Shown: positions 8,331-18,697 of the stretch, in pieces
Layout: each line of letters begins with the position of its first letter
How positions within the stretch are numbered: position 1 is the first letter of the stretch
Assembly: GCA_032718475.1 (NCBI GenBank)
Contig: JAUCBJ010002135.1
Span: 1-36,111 of the forward strand
DNA from: Nemertoderma westbladi
Lineage: Eukaryota; Xenacoelomorpha; Nemertodermatida; Nemertodermatidae
Length of the DNA: 36,111 bases
Direction of reading: 5' to 3'
Program-made: the position numbers and the translations under genes
The notes under the pieces: generated by a model
Database searches by the model: none
What the model saw: the letters and a program-made list of their open reading frames with translations, nothing else
What the model was told of the DNA's origin: nothing

Positions 8331-10410
8331 AAGGAATAATCGGTTGGAGAAAATCAATTTTGTTACTTTTACATTTTACTTAACCCTTCTATTTAGCAGG
8401 TAGAATCACAATTATTTTGTCTAGGGGGCCTAATTCATTAAAGTTTGGTGTTATGTTACCATACCACACACACTTTATTGCAGGGTTTAATTAATTAACA
8501 AATACTACTGCCATACACATACTAAACGAATCTATGGGAAAGATAAAATTAGATTTATTTTTTTGAATTATTTTGATTTGAAAAAAATAATGTATACATC
8601 CGCAGTAATAAATATTTTATGGGAAAGTAAAAAAAACTGCGTTAGATGAGTTGTAGTTTGAATTTCGACAGAAATCATAAATCGTTTTGGGTGCCAGAGG
8701 CGACTGCTAGTGCGCTGCCTTTGTGTTTATTTATAATCACCATCTCTGCCACGTTCGCTGGGGAAGTGATTACTCCAAACAATTTAAGGGTGTTCGTCGT
8801 GTCTGTGAAATAAAATGATCTCCTTTAGTTCTCGTGTTATCGTGAAATATCTGTATCTATAGATTCCACCAAATATTAAAACTGACATCGGAAATGAAAT
8901 CAACGACCCCAAAAACTCCCAGAAATATAATTTTAGCTGGGTGGTGTGCTTTCATCCTGTTAGACTAATAAGGCAATAAGGCAATTTTGCGCGGGAAGGT
9001 TTGAACTTTGAAGGCAATTATCTCTGAATGTTTTTTTTTCACACGAAAAATAGCACTCCTCCTACTCTTAACCATTTTCGCAATTTTTTATTTATATGAA
9101 AAGTAATTTCATAAGCTTCAATAAATTTCGACCAGTTTTCTTGATTTCATGATATTTCCCCATTTTTTGTGAAAAATTAGAAAAACAACGGGTTTTTCAT
9201 TTTTTAAAAATAGTAACTTTTTTTTTACAAAATTGCAAAAAAAAAGAAAATGCAAATGCAAAAAGTGGTCGACAAATATGATGAAAATGCTGGTTCAAAA
9301 AAATGTGGTATCGAAAACTAAAATGAAAAATAACGGAGGATTAGCAAAAATTTTAAAATCTCACGCCAGCCGCTAGGGGGTGCTAGGGGGTTATGTTGAT
9401 GAAGTAGGACGCCGCCTTGTCGCAATGCGAGTTGAGTGGCGGTCGCCCTAAAATGTGAAGCCTATGGATGATATGATTATGAAGATGATCAGATCTATGC
9501 AACACCATCTGTTTATAAGCCCAAACTACACCTTCAGTCCGGCAGTGCAGTGCAGTACTGCAGTATGGCTGTATGGTGTATGCCATATGCAGGTCAGCAG
9601 GTATGGTTATGCAGTTATGGTATAGTCAGCCAGTCAGCATGCTGGCATGTAACAGCAGAACAGAGTAAGCCTAGACTACTGCCTGACTGCTGTACTGCAT
9701 TCCGTCATTCAGCACTGTCAGACTGTTGTGTCTGGCTGTAGGCTGCAAGGCTGGTAGGAGGCCAGTACCGAGTACTGCAGTAGGCAGGTTAGTAAACCTG
9801 TAACAGTCTGACAGTGTAAACAGTCTGACAGTAATGGAGCAGGCAGGCAGGTTAGGCCTACCCGTTACCAGTCAGCCAGTTACAGAGGCGAGTTGTGCCC
9901 TTCTGCCCTTCAACCGTTGTGCGTTGTGCAGTTGTGGGAACCGGAACCGGCTGAACGTAATGCTGTAATCAGGTAATGTCAATGTCAGTTAGGTACAATG
10001 CCCAAATCTGGCAATGATTGTGATTGCCATATTCAGATATTCGATAAATAAAAATAAAAAATAAAAAGATAAATCTGGCAACATTTCTGATTGCCTGATT
10101 TGGCAACTATATAAACCCGTTGTTGCTATATTTGGCAACTTAACTAACAGACTAACTCTTTGAATGTCTGAATATGGCTTCAGGGCTTATACTGTTATAC
10201 TGTTATAGGCCCTATAGTTCTGCATCATTAAGTCCTTCTATCAGCAGTCAGGGAGATCATCAATTTTGGGGTTACCCCAAATTTCGAATTCTGGTAATAG
10301 ACTGTCGAAAATTTGGGTTTTTTGTTCAAATTTGAGGTATTTTTAGGCTCATAATATCGAGTGTTGCTGCGACTTAGGGAAACTGTTGGAGCAACTTCTA
10401 CTTTTAATAT
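8331..10410. other. non-coding region with dispersed repeats
   Basis: No convincing gene. It contains a diverged copy of the AACTGACAT repeat (about 8878-8930), A/T homopolymer-rich stretches (9020-9350), a CAGT/CTGCAG-rich patch (about 9540-9900) resembling one at 30960-31150, and a repeat built from TCTGGCAAC and GCCAAATCTGGCA-like words (about 9980-10140). That last repeat has an inverted relative at about 28985-29080, with GTTAGGTACAATG shared by both. Confidence 0.6.
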
Positions 10411-10419
10411 GTGAAAATG
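10411..10419. repeat. 9-bp target-site duplication, left copy
   Basis: GTGAAAATG directly precedes the terminus GGGGACGTCTATTTACACC. The identical 9-mer follows the mirrored terminus at 25881-25889. Confidence 0.85.
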
Positions 10420-10435
10420 GGGGACGTCTATTTAC

Positions 10436-10530
10436 ACCAAAAACACACAAAAACACACAAAAACACACAAAAACTCACAAAAACACACAAAAACGCACAA
10501 AAACACACAAAAACACACAAAAACATACGG
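10436..10530. repeat. outer ACACAAAAAC array, left arm
   Basis: About nine near-perfect 10-bp units just inside the left terminus. The mirrored array is at 25791-25863. Confidence 0.9.
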
Positions 10531-11580
10531 CACATAAATGAAATGCCTGCAAACCTGATTCTGAACGATAATTAATTACAGAATTATCATTGTGGTTTGG
10601 ATTGTTGTCTGTTTGTATGCCTGTTTGTATGCATGTTTGTCTGTATGGTGTGGATGTACTTAATTGTAATCCAAAACGCAAATAAATTATTGCTGAAATA
10701 GGCATAGTCCAGTAGTCTACGCTCGCTACAGGTACCTTCAGTATAAATTAGATCATTGATGCCCTCGATCCTCTGTGGAATTCCCATAGAACATCACATT
10801 GTCTAGGCGGATGCATTGCGCTTATTCCATCTAAACATTACTAATGATTGTGATCAGGTTATGGTTGATATAAGTTGATGATGCCTTTGATAAATTGCGC
10901 AAACTGCGATTATTACAGTGGACAGTGGTTGCGTTTCCCCAACATCTCTTTCCAAGCTTGGTGAGAATAACTCTTCCGGGAAGAAAAATATACTCGATTT
11001 ATGACTACCATCATCCTGTCATCTGATACATCATATGTTGACGTCACAGTGAATTCTCCCTGAATCTGAAACTACAGTACAAGCTCGATTCATTCATACT
11101 TTATCATTATACACACTGTGTCTGTATTTCATATTCCCTATCCTATGCGTAATATTATTATATGATCATTATTATTATGGTGTCCGGATATTGCAAATAA
11201 TAATAATTGTGTAAAGAAATATTATACTGCATTTTTTTGTAAGAGTTGGGTCCAAAGGTGCCAAATTATGGTTGAATTGAATGGCCGTTGTAAAACTAAT
11301 TATTTGTTACATGCAGACATGGGAAAGCAAGACCAGTTATAAACCTCACTGCTTATATGTTCTAAGTTTTTTTTCCATATGTAATAGGTCTACGTAATTT
11401 TATTCTTAAATTGGTACTTCATTGTTGCTTAATTCTTTAATAAAAGATAGAGCGATTGCGATATTGTGTTACAAAATAAATTGAACTGTTTTTCACATAA
11501 ATATACTGTACAAGAGTAATAAACACTAATCTGCTAATAGTGCTACTTTTCATACAATAATGTAAATAGTTATTATAATT
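10531..11580. repeat. unique part of the outer TIR, left arm
   Basis: About 1.05 kb that matches the reverse complement of about 24766-25790 at high identity. Examples are the runs around AGTCTACGCTCGCTACAGG, TGGAATTCCCATAGAACATC and ATAACTCTTCCGGGAAGAAA. The short reading frames here mirror those of the other arm and have no domain. A short internal difference near 11145-11165 (ATTATTA-type duplication) distinguishes the arms. Confidence 0.85.
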
Positions 11581-11680
11581 TGTGTGTTTTATATGTTTTT
11601 GTTTGTTTTTGTTTGTTTTTGTTTGTTTTGTTTGTTTTTATTTGTTTTTGTGTGTTTTTGTTTGTTTTTGTGTGTCTTTG
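11581..11680. repeat. TGTTTTTG array, left arm segment 1
   Basis: Tandem 8-10-bp units (TTTGTTTTTG, TGTGTTTTTG, TGTGTCTTTG). The array is broken by an insertion and continues at 13776. Confidence 0.9.
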
Positions 11681-13775
11681 CAGTAGGGAACACATGCCCA
11701 AACAGGCAGTGCAGACTTTGCAAAATGCACTGCCATATTAGGCAGTTTTAGCCTAAATTTCTGATAAAATGTCAATTTTTATTAACTTCCTGCTTGAAGG
11801 GCCCCTTTTTTATTTCATGGGATGAAAATATAATATGTATTGCAAGGTAAATGGAAAATTTGGTAGACTTTCACAGTTGGGTTTTAGAGACATCAGACTT
11901 TGAGAATTGCTAGTCAAAAGCATGCACTGCCCGAAATAGCAGTGTTCTGCTTAATATAGCAGCATACTGTTTGAACTAGCAGTACAATGCTTAAAATGGC
12001 AGTGCAAAATCAGAAAATGCATTCAGCATATCAGCATTACATACAATTCAGCAATTCTGATGGAAACAATATATATATAAATAACCAATATTCAACAGAT
12101 TTTATAAATCAATTTTTCACAGTTTGAAACACCAGTAGACTGGGAGAGTTGGAAAAAGAAAGACCCGATCATATTTCTCCTGAATTTGTAAATAATATAG
12201 GCCTATCTGTATGTTGGTTTGTATTGTATTCTCTATATCCGTTACAATTGTCGAATGAATGACTTTGTATGTGTTTTAATCTACGTACTCCTATTGCCTA
12301 TTGTAAACATAAACGCTCATCTCAGTTTAAGCTTAATTTATACTATCACATCACAATATTAGCTTGTTAATTTTAATTTTTAATTTGTAATATTTTTATA
12401 TTGTAGATATTCAGTATTATGTTAGTTTTACTTGTGGCTTACTCTACATGTTTTACTATTGACGTTTTAACCTATCAGCCAGCTTATTGTACTTGTACAC
12501 AAAAACGTTAGTATCAAATTTTGCTTTAAAAAATATAAACTGTTGCAACAGGTGTTTGTGAGAATATATTATCTTTATCTTTATTATTATTTTTATTTAT
12601 GTTGGTTTTACCCATTCTGCCATTGCTCACTCTATATTTTACGTTTTCCATCTACTGTAAAACTAACATAATACTGTATCAATTTACAATTAATTGATAT
12701 ATATATATCAATTTTAGATTACTGGTCAGCCGGTAAGTCATACTGTATCAAAATTCTAGTATATTATATAAATTTTGTGTCTGAACGTGTAAATCTAAAT
12801 ATAGGACTATTTTTTAGTATCTACATTGGATTTAATTATTTCTTACTAATGATCTGATGACTTCTTATACAGTAATTTGTATTTTGTTAACAAATAATGC
12901 CTTATCAGTTAATCCTTAAAAAGTGCCTTATAAGAAATTTATTTCTACATCCATAAATTACTGAATTATTAAACAATAAATTAATCAAGGGGAGGTAAAT
13001 TTATGTACAGACCCCTTAAAGATATGACAGTTTTAAATATGATATATATTAGGCCTAATGACTTTATTACTAACTATTTACTATCAATAATTATCAGTTA
13101 CCATATCAATCAGTCAATAAACATAAATTTTATCATTAGCGAACCGTAACTGTTAATATTAACAAACTATAGGCCTATAGCTATAATACATATTGTTATA
13201 ATGGCCACATATATATTAATATTTTATACAGTACCGGTATAATAAATATATTAATAAATTACCTGTCATTGACTGTGTAAATTATTTAAAACCAGTTAAC
13301 TGAATAACTAACAAAAACAAAATATATAAATTGCTTTCAAAAGGATAGGCTTATATACTGTAGATAGAAAGATAGATAGACTGCTTAGCAGATACAGTAC
13401 AGACAGAGATAGATAAACTCTGAAGGACTGAAGGATGCCTGGCATTGCCAGGCTCTCCAGCTCTCCTACAGTCAGACAGAAGGAATTAATTCAATACCAT
13501 AACTGCCATTTTAGGCAGTGCATGTTTTTGACTTGCAATTTTAAATGTCAAATATCTCCAAAACCCAACCATGAAACTCTTACCACATTTTGTATTTACC
13601 TCCAATATATATCATATTTTCATCCAATGAAATAAAAATGGGGCCCTTCCAGCAGGAAGTTGATAAAAATTCACATTTTATCCGAAATTTAGGGTAAAAC
13701 TGCCTAATATGGCAGTGCATTTTTCAAAAATGGCAGTGCGTCTGTGCTGCCAATTCGGGCATGTGTTCCCTACTG
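11681..13775. mobile_element. 2.1-kb non-autonomous TIR transposon inserted in the left arm
   Basis: The termini CAGTAGGGAACACATGCCC (11681) and GGGCATGTGTTCCCTACTG (ending 13775) are perfect inverts, and similarity continues for about 260 bp into both ends (for example GCACTGCCATATTAGGCAGT and GAAGGGCCCC-like blocks). CTTTG flanks both sides (11676-11680, 13776-13780), a 5-bp duplication. The right arm of the host element keeps the uninterrupted sequence. The subterminal region repeats a short word of the type GCAGT.....GCTTA.AAT.GCAGT (about 11930-12015), as is common for transposase binding sites. The interior is AT-rich without a usable frame. The superfamily is uncertain: a 5-bp duplication fits some hAT or Transib-like elements. 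Confidence 0.85.
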
Positions 13776-13896
13776 CTTTGTTTGTTTTTGTGTGTTTTTG
13801 TTTGTTTTTGTGTGTCTTTGTTTGTTTTTGTGTGTCTTTGTTTGTTTTTGTGTGTTTTTGTGTGTTTTTGTTTGTTTTGTGTGTTTTTGTGTGAAT
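13776..13896. repeat. TGTTTTTG array, left arm segment 2
   Basis: Continuation of the left-arm array between the two insertions. Phe/Val/Cys-rich frames here come from the repeat and are not genes. Confidence 0.9.
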
Positions 13897-14067
13897 GGGG
13901 TAGACGACTCGGAAAATTTTTTTCGAGTTTTCGTTGGTTTCATGTGAAAGAGCATGTGAAAAAACCCCAGAGAGCAATTTTACTTGAAAAAAAATAATAT
14001 TGGCCGAGTTATAGCGATTTTAAAACGCAAAATTCGCAACACCGAAAAATCAGGTCGTTTCAGAAAA

Positions 14068-14093
14068 CTGCACTAGTGACGTCACTAGTGCAG
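14068..14093. repeat. 26-bp perfect palindrome with central TGACGTCA
   Basis: The 26 bases are their own reverse complement. Half-site CTGCACTAGTGAC meets its mirror at a full cAMP-response-element-type octamer (TGACGTCA). The other TIR has only GACGTCACTCGTGCAG at the matching place (about 18101-18116). Confidence 0.9.
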
Positions 14094-14520
14094 CAGTAAA
14101 TGTTCATTGGTTACTATACAATATAAATCTCTTAGTAACTAAAATAAATAATGTAGCTAATATTTATTTGGTGTGTTTTTGTATTGTGTAAAGAATACAT
14201 TATTTGGCTACTGCTGTACTGGTCCAGTATGCGTACACCCCCCACCAATTTTTTTGTACTAGATAGTTTTTGATAATTTCTTTTTTTGATATGTTCTAGA
14301 ACTTATTAGCTATTTGTTTATAAAAAAATAATGTTCTAGAAAAAATATTTTTTATTCTGGAACATATTATTTGATATCTTTATGGCGGAAATTGATTCAT
14401 AACAAGTTAATTATTCCAGAAAAATAATTATTTATCCCAAACTATACAGTTGTTAGCTATAAAAATAAAACATACAGTATTTTGTAGCTAAAACTGCCAG
14501 GTGGTAGAAATTCAGTAGCA

Positions 14521-16080
14521 TATTGATGTTTTATTCAGCTTCAAAACTTAGATTACTTTGGATTAGATTGTGGATTCGAACTTTTTCGATTGCAATTATT
14601 TGTATACAAGTTAAATTATTGAATTCCAAAAAGCATTGATAGAGTTATTCCATGTAGCTGTGTAAAAGCTTTTGTGGGATAACTGATACGTTTGCCTTTG
14701 CTGGCCAGTTCCCCCCCAGGCGCTGGAATACTCTAAAAAGGGTTTTCTAACTGTATATATATTCCCCTCGCCCGCAAGGTACCTTTACAGGTGTTTTAAC
14801 GGACATAAAAATCATTCTGCTATATACGTGTTTTAGCGGACATGGTAAGACAAAAAACTTGTAATGCACCAACCACCTTTCACAGCTTAGCCGTGATGAT
14901 TCATATTACGACATCTAGCAGCTGGTTGCTGACATGGAAACAGCCATTGGCCGCGTGGTTCTTTGTTTGGCTTGGGCCAATCAGGGCGGTTTTTCCTGTC
15001 GACGTGTAGCTTTTCTGCCGATCATAAGGAGAGTGTCCAGTCTTACTGTTTTTTCTTGATACTTTGTTGTTATTGCTGTCTAAGCCAGAAACACCGGCAT
15101 TTTTGGATAGATACTGCTGTACCGTAAACTGCTTGAATTATCGAAAGTATAAACTGTTACCGAACTAATTTAACTTGATAATCATACTCATTAACTAATC
15201 TTGATACTTTTGCATTAATCATATTGCTTGTACTGTTATTTTACCGTCAGTTATTAATTGTACCTATTTGTTGATGGAAATATTGCTATTTGGATAATAC
15301 GGATAAATCACCCAATTCCCAATTTTCTTGATAACACTACAGGTTAGAGAGACCGGCTATACATAACAATTGCGATTTATATTAATGTGGTGTGTATTGA
15401 ATCCAATGTTATTTAGCAGACCCTACGTGAGTCAATTACTGCTCTCTTTATGTGTGATCAAATGTACTGACTGGCGGCAGAATAGTGTGTATGATTGTGA
15501 TTGGTAACAAAGTATTTCCTAAAGAATACGTTTTATACTTTAATCATAAGCAGTATCGTTGCGTTTAGTATAAGTCCTAGCTCTGTTTAAATAGATAAAG
15601 CGCCACGTCCTAAAGGAACTGTTAATATTTCCCGAAAGCCAATAATATCTGTCAGAGATTAATTATTAGCGATCTATCGAATAATACATTAGGTATACAC
15701 TGCAACCTTACACTGTAATAATACAATTCAAGCATCCGAATTCAGTCTCCCGGGTGTAGATCCATCGGGTGAATGATCGCGCATGGGCTGATTTCGGCTA
15801 ATGTTTTGCGTATTAGCATAAATTATTGTCGTATGCTAAAGTGGTTTTAATTAACTAAAAGACATATAAAATTTGGCAGGTTAAACTGCTAAAGGTCTTC
15901 AAAGGCGCGAACAAGCTGTAATGGATGACGTCGTATCTTCAGCTGCCATCTCAATACAATCAGCATTAATCAGAATTTAGTTGAACTATAGGCCTAACTA
16001 CTGTATAATTTACATTTTTTAATTATCTATTTTTTCACAATTTTGGGAAATATATATTCCTTCCAGAAGCTACGACTACT
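14521..16080. other. interior of the 4.4-kb element; possible promoter, no gene
   Basis: No long reading frame. A patch at about 14700-15060 is less AT-rich and holds TATATATA (14754 onward), a CCAAT box (14977-14981, in GGGCCAATCAGG) and an adjacent GGGCGG, so it might be a former promoter. From 15060 to 16080 I see only unremarkable AT-rich sequence. Confidence 0.35.
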
Positions 16081-16082
16081 TT

Positions 16083-16433
16083 TCAGTAAACTTTGCATGT
16101 ATATGGAATCATATGATACTTAACAACTATTTTCACTTCGCCATTTATTTCAAAAGATGGATCTGCGACGCTAAACAAGGCCAATTGTTTATTGCAAAGA
16201 AGCATTTGAAGTTGGATTTGTGACATGAATTTAGCGCTTACGATATTCGATTGTGTAAGATAAGATTTTTGAATGGCATGTTTTGATGTTGGACATTTTA
16301 CTTCTACCACATGCGTTGGTGTAATGGCATCTGAAATGGCATCAAAAAATAAGATTTTGTGGTATTTTATAAAAACACTAGCTACAATATTAAAACAGTA
16401 CATACCATTGAAAACACTAGCTATCACAAACAT
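16083..16433 (-). pseudogene. YqaJ-like (PD-(D/E)XK) nuclease fragment
   Basis: The 116-codon minus-strand frame contains, in order, a DAI motif (D35), VVEVKCP (E44, K46) and QIQLQM (72-77), followed by a Phe/Val/Ala-rich strand and KIVVKY. D...ExK followed by a Q-x-Q-x-QM helix is the signature of YqaJ-type exonucleases of the lambda-exonuclease/PD-(D/E)XK superfamily, which process DNA ends and occur in phages and also in animal genomes, often near mobile elements. The first ~25 residues and the last ~6 do not look like the family, so this is probably one exon or a broken piece: YqaJ domains are usually about 150 residues. It sits inside the 4.4-kb TIR element and may be its former accessory gene. 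The assignment rests on motif recognition only. Confidence 0.5.
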
Positions 16434-16588
16434 TTGTTTTTATTTTCTTTAAAACATTTTTTTTTTCACATGTAACTAGCCAAAATATGTCAAGAACATA
16501 AATCAATAGCCCAAAACATTATGTTTTGGTATTTTTTGGTATTTTGATATTTTTGGATGTCAAACCAAAAACAGCTATTATGAAAGGC

Positions 16589-16868
16589 AGGGATCTAGGG
16601 GTCTTAACCTCGAATGATAAGTTTTTATTTTACCGAAAATAACTTATCTTTTATTGGCGCAATTGTAGGACTAATCCCATCACATGTGTACTTTTTAACC
16701 GGGTAGTGTACAAATTTAGGAATCGCGTATTTTTTCTTGAAATTAATATCTCATATCTCTCCAAACCACGTACGCGTTTCGACCTTACTGGGTCTCATCA
16801 GCGTGGTGTCGGATTCGAACCTGGGACCTCGAGGTGGAAGCCGAGACTACAACCACTAGGCCACAGGT
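16589..16868 (-). mobile_element. tRNA-derived SINE, inverted arm
   Basis: Read on the minus strand it begins with a tRNA-like head: A-box TGGCCTAGTGG, then B-box GGTTCGAATCC (complement of plus 16811-16821). A conserved body (CTGATGAGACCCAGTAAGG, CGAAACGCGTACGTGG) and a long tail follow. It is the near-identical inverse of 16951-17230. The tRNA-like head lacks a closed acceptor stem, so it is not a tRNA gene. Confidence 0.8.
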
Positions 16869-16950
16869 CACATTGTTACTATCAATAATCAAAAATCAGG
16901 GGCTAATAAAATGGCAGCTGGCTTTGAAATTAATACTCCATATCTCAAGA

Positions 16951-17230
16951 ACCTGTGGCCTAGTGGTTGTAGTCTCGGCTTCCACCTCGAGGTCCCAGGT
17001 TCGAATCCGACACCACGCTGATGAGACCCAGTAAGGTCGAAACGCGTACGTGGTTTGGAGAGATATGAGATATTAATTTCAAGAAAAATTACGCGATTCC
17101 TAAATTTGTACACTACCCGGTTAAAAAGTACGCATGTGATGGGATTAGTCCTACAATTGCGCCAATAAAAGATAAGTTATTTTCGGTAAAATAAAAACTT
17201 ATCATTCGAGGTTAAGACCCCTAGATCCCT
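16951..17230 (+). mobile_element. tRNA-derived SINE, copy 2
   Basis: A-box TGGCCTAGTGG at 16956-16966 and B-box GGTTCGAATCC at 16998-17008 form an internal Pol III promoter. The GATGAGACCCAGTAAGG body and an AT-rich tail follow. It pairs with 16589-16868 over 280 bp, with only a couple of differences seen by eye, across an 82-bp spacer. Confidence 0.85.
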
Positions 17231-17362
17231 TCCTATAATAAATGTATAATAACAAACACCTCGAAAAATGCAGCTTGCCAACACATTGTTACTATCAATA
17301 ATAAAAAATCAGGGGCTAATAAATGGCAGCTGGCTTTGAAATTAATACTCCATATCTCAGGA

Positions 17363-17640
17363 ACCTGTGGCCTAGTGGTTGTAGTATCGGCTTCTACCTC
17401 GAGGTCCCAGGTTCGAATCCGACACCACGCTGATGAGATCCAGTAAGGTCGAAACACGTACGTGGTTTTGAGAGATATAAGATATTAATTTCAAGAAAAT
17501 TACGCAATTCCTAAATTTGTACACTACCCGGTTAGAAATAGTACGCATGTGATGGGATTAGTCCTACAATTGCGCCAATAAAACATTCGAGGTTAAGACC
17601 CCTAGATCCCTTCCTATAATAAATGTATAATAACAAACAC
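17363..17640 (+). mobile_element. tRNA-derived SINE, copy 3 (tandem)
   Basis: A-box at 17368-17378, B-box at 17410-17420, and the same body with several substitutions and a deletion in the tail (a GATAAGTTATTTTCGG-type block is missing). With its 5' flank (ACATTGTTACTATCAATAAT at about 17282) it is a tandem duplicate, about 410 bp, of the unit starting near 16869. Confidence 0.8.
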
Positions 17641-18287
17641 CTCGAAAAATACAGCTTGCCAATTGTTACTATCAATTATGAAAGGCAGAATAATGGTGAC
17701 ACGTGCAACACTAGTACCATTAACACTTTACAGTGAACTGACAAAAAATCTCAATAATTTCCATCTAGTGCTAATCTACCCATCCCGCATTGTTCGCTGT
17801 AAAAACAATTAAAAAATAGATTAATGAAACGCCTGGCAGTATTTAGCTAGCTATATTTATTTTTAGCTACACCTCTACGATACAGGTATGACCGAAATAA
17901 ATATTATTCTAGAATAATTAACTTGATATGAATAATTTGCCTCCATGCCGCTATCCTATAATCGATTCTTAACACAACACAAATACACATCCAAATAAAT
18001 ACATAGCTACATTCATTATTTGTTTTATTTTAGATACTGCAATATTATACTTTATATTAGCCAATCAACTGCGCTTGACAACTGTTGCTGTGTTATGGCT
18101 GACGTCACTCGTGCAGTTTTCTGAAACGGCCTGATTTTTCGATGTTGCTAATTTTGCGTTTTAAAATTGCTATAACTCGGCAAATATTAATTTTTTTGAA
18201 GTAAAATTGCTCTCTAGGGTTTTTTCACATGCTCTTTCACATGAAACCAACGAAAACTCGAAAAAAAATTTCCGAGTCGTCTACCCC

Positions 18288-18697
18288 ATTGTATGTTTTT
18301 GTGTGAATTGTATGTTTTTGTGTGTTTCTGTTTGTTTTTGTGTGTTTTTGTTTGTTTTTGTGTGTTTTGTTTCTTTATGTGTCTTTTGTTTGTTTTTGTG
18401 TGTTTTGTTTGCTTTTGTTTGTTTGTGTGTGTTTTTGTTTGTTTTTGTTTATTTGTGTTTGTTTTTGTGTTTTTGTTTGCTTTTGTTTGTTTGTGTGTGT
18501 TTTTGTTTATTTGTTTTCGTGTGTTTTTGTTTGTTTTTGTGTGTTTTTGTGTGTTTTCGTTTCTTTTTGTGTGTTTTGTATGTTTTTATTTGTTTTTGTG
18601 TGTTTTATTTGTTTTTGTGTGTTTTTGTGTGTTTTATTTGTTTTTGTTTGTTTTTGTGTGTTCTTGTGTGTTTTGTTTGTTTTTCTGTGTTTTGTAT
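18288..18697. repeat. TGTTTTTG array, left arm segment 3
   Basis: Tandem TGTGTTTTTG/TTTGTTTTTG units with variants (GTTTCTTTATG, GTTTTCGTTTC). They match the reverse complement of about 23575-23990 almost unit by unit. The long Cys/Phe/Val frames on this strand are artefacts of the repeat. Confidence 0.9.

Larger units (their letters stand above)
13897..18287. mobile_element. 4.4-kb long-TIR transposon inserted in the left arm
   Basis: GGGGTAGACGACTCGG (13897) and CCGAGTCGTCTACCCC (ending 18287) are perfect inverted ends. Inverted similarity continues with decay to about 14520 and 17825. AT occurs on both sides (13895-13896, 18288-18289), so the insertion made either a 2-bp duplication or none. 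The right arm at about 24474-24487 keeps the unbroken GTGTGAATTGTATG target (on its minus strand). The interior holds a possible promoter region, a YqaJ-like nuclease fragment on the minus strand and a cluster of tRNA-derived SINE copies. No transposase is identified. Confidence 0.78.

Noticed and set aside
16951-17020. A tRNA gene
   Set aside because: A- and B-boxes are present but the acceptor and anticodon stems do not close, and three copies share a non-tRNA body and tail, so these are tRNA-derived SINEs.
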